DNA of 64,000 bases from Bog-473 sp963788585. GTDB lineage: Bacteria > Actinomycetota > Acidimicrobiia > Acidimicrobiales > RAAP-2. A program made the position numbers and the translations under genes. The stretch is taken from assembly GCA_963788585.1 (NCBI GenBank), contig CAWBHA010000003.1, forward strand, positions 1,798,001 to 1,862,000, in the 5' to 3' direction. How positions within the stretch are numbered: position 1 is the stretch's first letter; every line of letters begins with the position of its first letter. The notes under the pieces were generated by a model that saw only the letters and a list, made by a program, of their open reading frames with translations, ran no database searches and was not told the origin of the DNA. Below are positions 38,206-45,755 of the stretch, in pieces.

Positions 38206-39471
38206 ATGGCGGATCCGCCGCTCCCCGAGTTCCCGCGGCTGCCCGAGTCGGGCGGGGCTGGGCCGCCGTTCGAACGCGTGGCGGACGCCGACAGGGACCG
38301 CACGGTGACGCAGCTCAGCGAGCACGTCGTCGAGGGGCGCCTCACGCTCGACGAATTCTCCGAACGGGTGGGACGGGCGCTCGGAGCGAGGACCCGTGGC
38401 GACCTCGATGCGGTCATGGCGGACCTCCCCGCGTCCGCCCGGGTGGTGGAGCCACCCGCCGCCACCACCGCCGTCACCGCCGCGCCACGCAAGCAGCGCC
38501 GCTGGCACGTGGCCGTCATGAGCGGCCACAGCACGAAGGGGCGCTGGCGTATCAGCGGCAAGACCAACGCCGTCGCGGTCATGGGCGGCTGCGACATGGA
38601 CTTGCGGCGGGCCGAGATCGAGGGCCCCGAGGTGGAGATCACCGCCTTCGCATTCTGGGGTGGCGTCGACGTCCTCGTGCCCGAGGGGTTCGACGTGGAG
38701 CTGCGGGGCTTCTCGTTCATGGGCGGACGCAGCCTGCGACTGAAGGACGTGGCGATCGTGCCCGGCTCGCCCCGCATCGTCGTCCGCGGCTTCGCCGTCA
38801 TGGGCGGCATCGAGGTGAAGAGCCGTCCCAACCGATCCGGCCGTGCACTCAACCGCGGTGGCGCTGAAGGGGCGGACATGGTGCCCGAGGTCCCCGCGCC
38901 CGCGGCCGCGCCCGCGGCGGCGCACGCCGAGTTGTCTGCTGTCGGCACTGACGTCGCGACCGACGGCACCGTGACGATCCTGTTCTGCGACATGGTCGAC
39001 TACGCGGGCATGACCGAGCGTCTCGGCGACCAGGCGTCACGGCGCGTGCTCCACGAGCACCACCGCATGGTGCGCGAGGCCGTGGCACGCCACGGCGGCC
39101 AAGAGGTGAGCGTCCAGGGGGATGGCTTCATGGTTGCGTTCGGCGGCGTCGCCCGCGCCCTGCGCTGTGCCGTCGACATCCAGCGCGCGGTCCGCGCGTA
39201 CGTGCCCGAGGAAGGCGGCGCATCCATCGCGGTGCACATCGGGGTGCACACGGGCGACGCCGTCGCCGAGGGCGACGACTATCTGGGTCATACCGTCATC
39301 GTGGCGAGCAGGCTGGCCGACGTCGCCGGTCCCGGCGAGATCCTGGTGTCGTCGCTGTCGGAACAGCTCGTGCAGGGCTCGGGCGAGTTCAGCTTCGACG
39401 GCCATCGTGAGACGCGCCTCAAGGGTCTGGCCCGTGCGCAGCAGTCGGCGACGCTCGCGTGGGCGGAGTGA
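38206..39471 (+). CDS. DUF1707 / LiaF-like / class III cyclase-homology protein
   Basis: 421 residues in three parts. Residues ~18-68 are a DUF1707 domain (RTVTQLSEHVVEGRLTLDEF). Residues ~90-215 form a LiaF/DUF2154-like beta region with repeated VMGG turns. Residues ~245-420 are a class III nucleotide cyclase homology domain (VTILFCDMVDYAGMTERLGD). Both metal Asp are kept (FCDMVDY; GDGFMVAF), but the purine-selecting Lys site reads QEVSVQGDG and the transition-state Asn site reads GHTVIVASRLAD, so Lys and Asn are lost and cyclase activity is doubtful. ATG 38206 has no Shine-Dalgarno and may be leaderless. Five bases precede the next cyclase. Confidence 0.85.
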   Translation: MADPPLPEFPRLPESGGAGPPFERVADADRDRTVTQLSEHVVEGRLTLDEFSERVGRALGARTRGDLDAVMADLPASARVVEPPAATTAVTAAPRKQRRWHVAVMSGHSTKGRWRISGKTNAVAVMGGCDMDLRRAEIEGPEVEITAFAFWGGVDVLVPEGFDVELRGFSFMGGRSLRLKDVAIVPGSPRIVVRGFAVMGGIEVKSRPNRSGRALNRGGAEGADMVPEVPAPAAAPAAAHAELSAVGTDVATDGTVTILFCDMVDYAGMTERLGDQASRRVLHEHHRMVREAVARHGGQEVSVQGDGFMVAFGGVARALRCAVDIQRAVRAYVPEEGGASIAVHIGVHTGDAVAEGDDYLGHTVIVASRLADVAGPGEILVSSLSEQLVQGSGEFSFDGHRETRLKGLARAQQSATLAWAE

Positions 39472-39475
39472 TCGG

Positions 39476-40636
39476 TTGGACGCGAGCGCCTCGGACGCGA
39501 AGGCTTGGGAAGCGGCGGGGCTCTATTCCCCCGACGAGCCGGACGCCGCGGAGCGCCTCGCTCTCCTCGAGTACCTGACCGAACGCGGCGCCACCCTCGA
39601 ACAGCTGGTCGACGCACACCGCGCCGGCAGCTTGCCCGGTTTGGCCGGCGACTTGGTCACGCAAGGCAAGACGCCGACGGTGACCGTGGAGGAGATTGCG
39701 CGGCGCAGCGGTGTCCCGTGTCGCACGCGTGCTGCGCGTCGCTGCTGGCGGCCGGCATTCCCGGCGCAGCCCGACACCGAGGTCCCTGCGGACCTGCGTC
39801 GGCCTCATGGAGGCCTTCGAGCAGGGCGCCGCGCTCATGGGCGAGGAGGCCATCCTGGCGTTCACCCGGGTGCTCGGGGCAGCCGCCATCAACGTCGCCG
39901 AGTCCGCCATCGCACTGTTCTTCGCCGAGTTCGGTCCGGGCACCGTGCGCGAGGGGCCCGACGAGCTCGCCCGTGCCCGGATCTCCGAGGCGGCGACGAG
40001 AGCGTTCATCGGCGTGCCCGACGTGCTCGCCCACATGGTCCTGGAAGCGTTCGAGCGGGCCCAGCGGCGGGTGCAAGAGGCGCGGCCGCTGGGTGGACCC
40101 CGATCCTCGGCGGTCTCGTCGGGCCGGACGGGGCGACCGAGGTGGTGGCCCTCGGCTTCGTCGACCTGGTCGGCTCGACCGCGTGGGCGGAGTCACTCGA
40201 CCTGCGAGAGCAGAGCCTGGCCCTCACCCGCTTCGAGTCGGCCGCTTGGTCGAGCGCCGTGCTCGCCGGGGGCCGGGTCGTCAAGACGATCGGCGACGAG
40301 GTGTTCTTCGCGGCGCCGTCGGCGGATGCCGCGTGCACGATCGGTCTCGAGGTCTGCGAGGCGGCGGGAGCCGACCACGCCCTTCCGCCGGCCCGAGGGG
40401 CGGTGGGATTCGGCCCTGTCATCCCCCGGGAGGGCGACTACTTCGGGCCGCTGGTCAACCTGCTCGCCCGACTGGTCAAGGCCGCGGCGCCGGGCGAGGT
40501 CGTCGTCACCGACGCAGCCGCCGCCATGCTGACGCCCGACATGTGGACGGTCGTGCCCCTCGAGCCGGCCGAGCTCCGGGGCATCGAAGGTCCCATACGT
40601 GCGTTCCACGTGGAGCATCGCGCCCCAGGTCGTTGA
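39476..40636 (+). CDS. Class III adenylate/guanylate cyclase with Rv1264-like regulatory domain (about five frameshifts)
   Basis: N-terminal part (AAGLYSPDEPDAAERLALLEYL, GATLEQLVDAHR) resembles the pH-sensing regulatory domain of the mycobacterial cyclase Rv1264. The catalytic domain (from 40118) keeps all key positions: Asp in GFVDLVGST, Lys and Asp in VVKTIGDEVFF, Asn and Arg in FGPLVNLLARL. Joining requires frame changes near 39717, 39737, 39766, 39791 and 40100; four fall within 100 bases, a denser cluster than elsewhere. TTG 39476 is the only plausible start and overlaps nothing. Product would be a cytosolic or membrane-associated cAMP-forming enzyme if intact. Confidence 0.78.
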   Translation: MDASASDAKAWEAAGLYSPDEPDAAERLALLEYLTERGATLEQLVDAHRAGSLPGLAGDLVTQGKTPTVTVEEIARRSGVPCRTRAARRCWRPAFPAQPDTEVPADLRRPHGGLRAGRRAHGRGGHPGVHPGARGSRHQRRRVRHRTVLRRVRSGHRARGARRARPCPDLRGGDESVHRRARRARPHGPGSVRAGPAAGARGAAAGWTPILGGLVGPDGATEVVALGFVDLVGSTAWAESLDLREQSLALTRFESAAWSSAVLAGGRVVKTIGDEVFFAAPSADAACTIGLEVCEAAGADHALPPARGAVGFGPVIPREGDYFGPLVNLLARLVKAAAPGEVVVTDAAAAMLTPDMWTVVPLEPAELRGIEGPIRAFHVEHRAPGR

Positions 40637-40657
40637 CCATATTTTGCGTCAAGGGTG

Positions 40658-40757
40658 CGGTGTTTACACCGTCCGCGAGTGGTCGGAGCGAGGTGAGCTC
40701 CGGTGTTAACGCAGTGGGTCATCATTCCGGTCAACAGGGCCCGGTACTGTTAACGCC
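40658..40757. promoter_or_regulatory. Cluster of GTTAAC/GTGTTTACAC elements before first RHH gene
   Basis: Three related sites: CGGTGTTTACACCG (40658-40671; 6-bp arms, TT centre), GGTGTTAACGCA (40702-40713) and ACTGTTAACGCC (40746-40757). The spacing of the last two (44 bases) repeats before the second RHH gene. Candidate autoregulatory operators. Confidence 0.5.
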
Positions 40758-41259
40758 CATCGCGACCTCCAAGTCCACCGTTCTCGGCGTGCGCCTCGAT
40801 CACGATCGGCGGGCATGGCTCGAAGCCGCTGCCGCTCGGCACGGGGTCACCGTCAGGACCCTCTTCGAAGAGATGATCGACCAGGCCCGCTCAGAGGTCG
40901 CACCGAGCGCCCGCCCTCCTACCAGGGATCAGGTCGGTGACGACGACGTCGATTGGCGTGCGGGCGACCGCGGCCTCGATTGGGATGTCGGGCCTGCCGG
41001 CATGGACGAGGACCTCGTGGTCCAACCCGACGCGGAGAGGGTTGCCGTTGCCCCGGACTTTGGGTCTTGGTCATCGATTCGGCCACCAATCGGGGCCGAG
41101 TGGGGGTCGTTTTCCGACGTGCGCCGGCTCTTGGCGTTGCCCGGCCAGGTGCTGGGTCGGGCGGCCTCACTCTCCGCGGCCCACATCGAGGCGAGCGGTC
41201 GTTGCGCCCGCGACGGCTGGCGTGCCGTCGTCGGGTCCCTGCGGCATTTGGTGCCCTGA
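40693..41259 (+). CDS. Ribbon-helix-helix DNA-binding protein, copy 1
   Basis: Up to 188 residues from GTG 40693; the start is uncertain, since GTG 40714 or a non-standard codon nearer 40747 are possible. The conserved core is IATSKSTVLGVRLDHDRRAWLEAAAARHGVTVRTLFEEMIDQA (in two pieces): a beta strand followed by two helices, as in Arc/MetJ/CopG repressors. A low-complexity acidic stretch follows (GDDDVDWRAGDRGLDWD), then a predicted helical tail. Core and upstream DNA closely match the protein at 41571. Function unknown: DNA-binding regulator is the simplest reading. No toxin gene lies beside it. Confidence 0.6.
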   Translation: MSSGVNAVGHHSGQQGPVLLTPIATSKSTVLGVRLDHDRRAWLEAAAARHGVTVRTLFEEMIDQARSEVAPSARPPTRDQVGDDDVDWRAGDRGLDWDVGPAGMDEDLVVQPDAERVAVAPDFGSWSSIRPPIGAEWGSFSDVRRLLALPGQVLGRAASLSAAHIEASGRCARDGWRAVVGSLRHLVP

Positions 41260-41570
41260 AGACCGCGGTCTCGGCGGGGTGTAAACGCCACTCTCCCGTT
41301 GCAGGGCCGCTCGGGCGGCCCCCGGCCCTTCTCTCGGTCTCGGTCGCCGGACGTGAGGCGTCCGGCCCGACGCAAAGCTCGGGTCACGGCAGGAGCGCCG
41401 AGTAACGACGGAGGTCACAGCGGGATCACTGCGCCCGGGTCGGTGCCGGATCGGGTGTTACCGACCAACGGTGTCCTCGGGGCTCCTGAACCGAATTCGG
41501 TCCTTCGTCCCGGCCGCACCACCCGCTGGTTCAGCAGCTGTTAACGCAAATGCTGCTGTGGGGATGAGGG
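41260..41570. other. Intergenic region between the two RHH genes
   Basis: 311 bases, no gene seen. It contains GGTGTAAACGCC (41278-41289), a weaker GGTGTTACCG (41454-41463), GCTGTTAACGCA (41537-41548) and two GC-rich hairpins (separate entry). Confidence 0.6.
41304..41366 (+). terminator. Two consecutive GC-rich hairpins after RHH copy 1
   Basis: First: GGGCCGC / TCGG loop / GCGGCCC (41304-41321). Second: GCCGGACG / TGAGG loop / CGTCCGGC (41346-41366 including loop). Both are perfect. No T-tract follows, so intrinsic termination is uncertain, as is usual in high-GC actinobacteria. Confidence 0.35.
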
Positions 41571-41590
41571 TTGTGGCTACTGTTAACAGT
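41537..41590. promoter_or_regulatory. Paired GTTAAC elements before second RHH gene
   Basis: GCTGTTAACGCA at 41537-41548 and ACTGTTAACAGT at 41579-41590. The latter is a perfect 12-bp palindrome. The two cores lie 42 bases apart, mirroring the pair before copy 1 (44 bases). Confidence 0.5.
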
Positions 41591-42059
41591 CATAGCGACC
41601 TCCAAGACCACCGTTGTGGGTCTCCGTCTCGATCACGTACGGCGAGCCTGGGTCGAAGCCGAAGCCGCCCGTGAGGGAGTGACCGTGCGTGTCCTGTTCG
41701 AGCGCATGATTGATGAGGCTCGGGTCCAGGAGCATCTGACGGGATCCATCGCCGGTGGGCGGGGGTCTCGGGCGCGAGGCGTTTCGGAGCGCGGCGGCAC
41801 GGTTGGGTTCGGAACCGAACGGGCGCGCACAGGTGACGCTGCCGTCCGGGCGAGCGGCACGGATCGGTTCGCGAACCCGCCGACGGCAGCCGCACCGCCG
41901 GATTCATCTTTTCCTTCACTCCCCGAAGGCGGTCTGAGTGGTGAGGCGGTCGCTCTCGCCATAGCGCTCATGCGGGCCACAACGCGCTGTGTCCAGTGGG
42001 GCTGGAGAACGGCAAGCCCGCGAGTCTGCCTGGTGCGCCGAGTGGGACGAGCAGCCTGA
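41571..42059 (+). CDS. Ribbon-helix-helix DNA-binding protein, copy 2
   Basis: 162 residues from TTG 41571 (the start could be a few codons later). The core VIATSKTTVVGLRLDHVRRA continues WVEAEAAREGVTVRVLFERM and is about 70% identical by eye to copy 1; the rest is unrelated and Gly/Arg-rich, ending with a possible helix (SGEAVALAIALMRATTRCVQW). The start codon lies between the two GTTAAC elements, so a protein bound there would block its own expression. Role unknown; no partner toxin or partition ATPase nearby. Confidence 0.6.
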   Translation: MWLLLTVIATSKTTVVGLRLDHVRRAWVEAEAAREGVTVRVLFERMIDEARVQEHLTGSIAGGRGSRARGVSERGGTVGFGTERARTGDAAVRASGTDRFANPPTAAAPPDSSFPSLPEGGLSGEAVALAIALMRATTRCVQWGWRTASPRVCLVRRVGRAA

Positions 42060-42261
42060 GCAAAGGCAGGAACGAGCGCCGACCCGCAGGCGCTGGCGGC
42101 TGCATTCGACCCTTTCGACGTCGGGTTCCACATAGTGACCGTCAGGCTGGGGTGCCCATGCGGCGCCCCTCGGAGCCTCGCCGACCTTGCGGCATCGACA
42201 AGGGGCGCGCCTGTGGCCCGGCGCAACAGAGCCGTCCACGCGCTGGGACCCGTCACGCCCC
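42060..42261. other. Apparently non-coding stretch upstream of acyl-CoA dehydrogenase operon
   Basis: The reading frame of the next gene stays open through this stretch back to 41996, but the translation is Arg/Pro-rich without homology and overlaps the RHH copy 2 end. I see no gene or repeat here. Confidence 0.5.
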
Positions 42262-42320
42262 TTCGAGAGCCCGGAACAGGCGTCCTATGATGTCCCGCGC
42301 ATCTGACGAGCCGTCAGATG
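42262..42320 (+). promoter_or_regulatory. Candidate promoter and 21-bp palindromic operator
   Basis: TTCGAG (42262-42267), 18-base spacer, TATGAT (42286-42291), a fair -35/-10 pair. Immediately downstream 42300-42320 is a perfect inverted repeat, CATCTGACG / AGC / CGTCAGATG, covering the expected transcription start. Its core CTGACG-N3-CGTCAG equals the site at 38149-38163. Confidence 0.6.
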
Positions 42321-42337
42321 TGGGTCTGGAGGCAGGA

Positions 42338-43519
42338 GTGGAGTTCGAATTCTCGGCGGAGCAGCTGGCCTTCGTGAAGGAGGTCGAGGCTTTCCTCGAT
42401 GCCAATGCCGACCCCGAAGTGTTCGACCTGACCCGGGAGAACATGGCCCAGATCGTCGACACGCCGAAGCGTCGGGCCTTCATGAAGTCGCTCGGGGAAC
42501 GGGGCTGGCTGGGCATGACCTGGCCCAAGGAGTACGGGGGCTCCGAAGGCGAAGGTGTCTACGAGTACCTCCTCAACGAGCAGCTGGCCGGACGCGGCGG
42601 CCCGCAGATCGGCAAGGGAGTCGGCATCGTCGGCAAGACGATCATCCGGCACGGCAACGAGACGCTGAAGGAGGAATTCCTCCCCAAGATCCTGCGCAAC
42701 GAGGTGGAGTTCGCCGTCGGGTACTCGGAGCCCAACGCAGGCTCGGACGCCGCCTCGATGCAGCTCAAGGCCACGAAGGTCGACGGCGGTTGGATGTTGA
42801 ACGGGCAGAAGACGTGGACCACGTCCGCCCACTTCGCCGAGTGGTACTGGGTCGGGGCGCGCACCGACCCCGAGGCGGCCAAGCATGCCGGCATCACGCT
42901 CTTCCTGGTCCCGATCGACCAGCCGAACATCACCGTCAATGCCATTTGGACGATGGGAGACGAGCGCACCAACGAGGTGTTCCTGAACGACGTCTTCGTC
43001 CCTGACGAGTTCGTGGTGGGCGAGGTCAACCGTGGCTTCCAGTACATCTCCGAGGCCTTGGACCTCGAGCGCTTCACCATGTTCACGTTCTCGCCCATCG
43101 CGCAGCGCTTCGAGTTGCTCGTCGAGTACGTCAAGACGACGGTGCGTGACGGTGTGCCGCTCAAGGACGACCCGGTGATCCGCCAGCGCCTGGCCCAGCT
43201 CGCCACGCAACTCGAGGTCGCCCGCGTCATCGGCCTCAAATTCGTGTTCGAGTCCGCCAAGGGCGGCGCGGCACCAACTGCGTGGGCCTCCGAGTACAAG
43301 CTCTATGCCACCGAGCTGTCCAAACGGCTGGCCAACGCCTCCATGGACATCGCCGGGCCCGGCAGCCAGCTCAGGGTGAAGACTCGGGAGGCCCCCATGG
43401 AGGGACGGGCGGAGTCGACCTACCGCTACACCGTGATCGACACCATCGGCGGTGGCGCCTCAGAGATCCAGAAGAACATCATCGCCCGTCGCAAGCTCGG
43501 CCTCCCCAAGAACTTCTGA
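42338..43519 (+). CDS. Acyl-CoA dehydrogenase, first of a pair
   Basis: 393 residues from GTG 42338, chosen because GGAGGCAG precedes it and VEFEFSAEQLAFVKEVEAFL is the normal family start; ATG 42287/42290 would place the palindrome inside the gene. FAD/substrate regions: GWLGMTWPKEYGG, VGYSEPNAGSD, LNGQKTWTTSAHFAEW, and C-terminal DTIGGGASEIQKNIIARRKLG. The catalytic Glu motif of MCAD (YEGT) is not present at its usual place. First gene of a five-gene operon; the CoA-transferase starts directly after its stop (TGAGTG). Resembles FadE partners of heteromeric ChsE-type dehydrogenases. Confidence 0.9.
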   Translation: MEFEFSAEQLAFVKEVEAFLDANADPEVFDLTRENMAQIVDTPKRRAFMKSLGERGWLGMTWPKEYGGSEGEGVYEYLLNEQLAGRGGPQIGKGVGIVGKTIIRHGNETLKEEFLPKILRNEVEFAVGYSEPNAGSDAASMQLKATKVDGGWMLNGQKTWTTSAHFAEWYWVGARTDPEAAKHAGITLFLVPIDQPNITVNAIWTMGDERTNEVFLNDVFVPDEFVVGEVNRGFQYISEALDLERFTMFTFSPIAQRFELLVEYVKTTVRDGVPLKDDPVIRQRLAQLATQLEVARVIGLKFVFESAKGGAAPTAWASEYKLYATELSKRLANASMDIAGPGSQLRVKTREAPMEGRAESTYRYTVIDTIGGGASEIQKNIIARRKLGLPKNF

Positions 43520-44695
43520 GTGTCGGCGAACCCGTCGTCCGCCCCGCTCGACGGGATCACGGTTCTCGACCTGTCGACCGTCGGGCCGGCGGCGCGCTGC
43601 ACCCGCCTCCTGGCCGACTACGGGGCCCGCGTCGTCAAGGTCGGCCCGGTGCCCTCAGCCGCCGCCGCCCCGATCGCGCCACCGTTCTTCGCCTACAGCG
43701 GGCAGCGAGGCATGCGCCGCGTCGAGCTGGACCTCAAGGATGAGGACGGGCGAGAGGCCTTCCTCACGCTCGCCGCAGCAGCCGACGTCGTCGTCGAAAG
43801 CTTTCGGCCCGGCGTCATGGACCGGCTGGGCATCGGCTACCACGAGGTTTCGATGCGCAATCCGGGCATCGTGTACTGCTCGACGAGCGGCTACGGGCAG
43901 GACGGGCCCGCATCGCAGTGGGCCGGCCACGACCTCGACTACCTGGCCGTCGGCGGATATCTCGCCATGAGCGAGGCACGCCCGGACGCGCCGCCAGCCT
44001 TGCCGGGTACCACGATCGCCGATGCCGCCGCGGGTGGGATGCAGGCGGCGCTCGCCATCACGGCTGCGCTCGCCGGTAGGGCGTCGTCGCGCCGCGGCAC
44101 CTACCTCGACGTGTCTGTGGCCGAGGGCGTGCTGTGGTTGATGTCGCTGGCCATCGACGAGCAGTTGGCGCTCGGTGGCGATGTCGCGCCCGGTCACGAC
44201 GTCCTCTCGGGGCGCTACGCCTGCTACGCCACCTACACCTGTGCAGACGGGAAGTGGGTGGCGGTGGGCGCCATCGAGGCCAAGTTCTTCGCCAACCTCT
44301 GCGTCGCCCTCGCTTGCCGCGAGCTGGCGGAGCGCCAGTACGACGACGCGGCGCAGGCAGAGATTCGCGCTGCCCTCGCCGCGGCCTTCGCCACGAGGAC
44401 ACGCGACGAGTGGATCGAGACGCTGGCCGGGGCCGATACCTGCGTGGCGCCGGTTCTGGCGGTGACGGAAGTGGCGAACTACCCGCAGTTCGCAGCCCGG
44501 GGGGTCGTTGGTTCGGCCTGCCATCCGAAGGAGGGCGAGTTCCGTCAGCTGGCACCGTTGCTCGCCGGCATGGACCGGTCGGCGAGGGTCGAAGTACCGG
44601 ACCCGGACGCGACCGACACCGAACACCTCTTGAAGGAGGCGGGTGTGGACGGCGAGACCGTTGCGTCATGGGTGGCGCGGGGAGTGGTGGCATGA
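43520..44695 (+). CDS. Family III CoA-transferase / alpha-methylacyl-CoA racemase-like
   Basis: 391 residues, CaiB/BaiF family. Either swaps CoA between acids or racemises 2-methyl branches. Start GTG 43520 abuts the previous stop. Conserved LDGITVLDLSTVGPAARCTRLLADYGARVVKV (two pieces), VVESFRPGVMDRLGIGY, YCSTSGYGQDGP, GHDLDYLAVGG with the Asp nucleophile expected in GHDLDYLA, and VSVAEGVLWLM. It lies inside an acyl-CoA degradation operon, so activation or epimerisation of a branched side chain fits. ATGA overlap with the next gene. Confidence 0.9.
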   Translation: MSANPSSAPLDGITVLDLSTVGPAARCTRLLADYGARVVKVGPVPSAAAAPIAPPFFAYSGQRGMRRVELDLKDEDGREAFLTLAAAADVVVESFRPGVMDRLGIGYHEVSMRNPGIVYCSTSGYGQDGPASQWAGHDLDYLAVGGYLAMSEARPDAPPALPGTTIADAAAGGMQAALAITAALAGRASSRRGTYLDVSVAEGVLWLMSLAIDEQLALGGDVAPGHDVLSGRYACYATYTCADGKWVAVGAIEAKFFANLCVALACRELAERQYDDAAQAEIRAALAAAFATRTRDEWIETLAGADTCVAPVLAVTEVANYPQFAARGVVGSACHPKEGEFRQLAPLLAGMDRSARVEVPDPDATDTEHLLKEAGVDGETVASWVARGVVA

Positions 44696-45210
44696 GCACA
44701 GACGTGCTGACGCGGGCGCGCGATCTGATCGGCAAGGAGCAGTACCACGAGGTAGGCGAATTTCCGGTCGAGCGCGGCTACGTGTGGACGTCGTGCTCGT
44801 CGGTCGAGAACGGCAACCCGCTCTTCTGGGACGACGAGGTGGCCGCGTCCCTCACCGGCGGGCCGATCGCGCCGCCGTCCATGGTCTCAGTCTGGTTCCG
44901 GCCGCACCACTGGGCCCCCGGCCGGACGGAGCAGGCGCTGCCACTGCAGGTGCACTTCGACCTCAAGGAGCTCTTCGGGCTTCCCGAGGCGGTGATGACG
45001 GACAACACGATCGAGTTCCACACGCCCGTGCGGATGGGCGACCTGCTCCGGACGCACCAGGTGTTGCGTTCGGTCAGCGACGAGAAGACGACGAAGCTCG
45101 GCACGGGCCGCTTCTGGGTGATCGACGTCGTCTACGCGAATCAGGACGGCGATCTGGTGGCCGTCGAGTCCTACACCGGCTTCGGCTACCGGCGAGGCGG
45201 GGACGCATGA
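44692..45210 (+). CDS. MaoC-like hydratase, FAS1-dehydratase-type half
   Basis: 172 residues, single hot-dog fold of the kind that pairs with a second MaoC subunit to form an enoyl-CoA hydratase (as ChsH2/ChsH1). Motifs: SSVENGNPLFWDDEVAASL and GGPIAPPSMVSVWFRPHHW. It lacks the DUF35 extension of ChsH2. Start ATG 44692 and stop at 45210 both overlap neighbours by 4 bases, implying coupled synthesis in fixed ratio with the next MaoC subunit. Confidence 0.87.
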   Translation: MSTDVLTRARDLIGKEQYHEVGEFPVERGYVWTSCSSVENGNPLFWDDEVAASLTGGPIAPPSMVSVWFRPHHWAPGRTEQALPLQVHFDLKELFGLPEAVMTDNTIEFHTPVRMGDLLRTHQVLRSVSDEKTTKLGTGRFWVIDVVYANQDGDLVAVESYTGFGYRRGGDA

Positions 45211-45707
45211 CCGTGTCCGTTGTGCCCCGTCTGTTGTTCGAGGACGTCGAGGTGGGCGACGAGTTACCGGAGCTCTCCTATGAGGTGAGCGCGACGACCG
45301 TCGTGTTGGGGGCGCTGGCCACTCGGGACTGGCGTCCCATGCACCACGACAAAGACTTTGCCGTGGATCGCAACGGTACCCAGGACATCTTCTTGAACAC
45401 GCCCAACCAGGCCGCCTGGTTCGAGCGCTACCTCACCGACTGGAGCGGCCCGCACGGGCGGCTCGGGCGCGTCACCTTCCGCATGTTGGGGTCGGTCTTC
45501 CCCGGAGACCTGATGTCCCTGCGTGGCGTCGTCGACTCGGTCGAAGTCGACGCGTCGGGTTGTGGGTTCGTGACGGTGCGGGTGGCCTTGTCAGTGGATG
45601 GCGACGTCAAGACAATGTGCACCGCCCGCCTGGCGCTGCCCCGCTCAGCCGACGACAACCCTTGGGCTCGATCCGGCGACGCGTGGCGGCCGTCGCCCAA
45701 CACGTGA
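45207..45707 (+). CDS. MaoC-like hydratase, catalytic hot-dog subunit
   Basis: 166 residues. RLLFEDVEVGDELPELSYEV opening and TRDWRPMHHDKDFAVDRNG, holding the Asp-His pair of R-specific enoyl-CoA hydratases (hydratase 2). Likely heterodimerises with the preceding MaoC protein. ATG 45207 overlaps the previous stop by 4 bases; 48 bases precede the next dehydrogenase. Confidence 0.87.
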   Translation: MTVSVVPRLLFEDVEVGDELPELSYEVSATTVVLGALATRDWRPMHHDKDFAVDRNGTQDIFLNTPNQAAWFERYLTDWSGPHGRLGRVTFRMLGSVFPGDLMSLRGVVDSVEVDASGCGFVTVRVALSVDGDVKTMCTARLALPRSADDNPWARSGDAWRPSPNT

Positions 45708-45755
45708 TGCCGTCTCGATCGTTGATGTCCCTGCGAACCCGAAGGTGGTACCGAT

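Noticed and set aside
37582..38925. 447-codon minus-strand frame opposite the DUF1707 cyclase and continuing into the HMGCS-like gene
   Set aside because: His/Arg/Asp-rich shadow translation; both underlying genes are recognisable in other frames.
40693..42059. Toxin-antitoxin module built on the RHH proteins
   Set aside because: No small toxin-like frame (RelE, ParE, PIN, MazF type) lies next to either RHH gene on either strand.
41996..42337. N-terminal extension of the acyl-CoA dehydrogenase back to 41996
   Set aside because: Arg/Pro-rich without homology, overlaps the RHH copy 2 gene, and contains a promoter and palindrome; GTG 42338 has a proper RBS.
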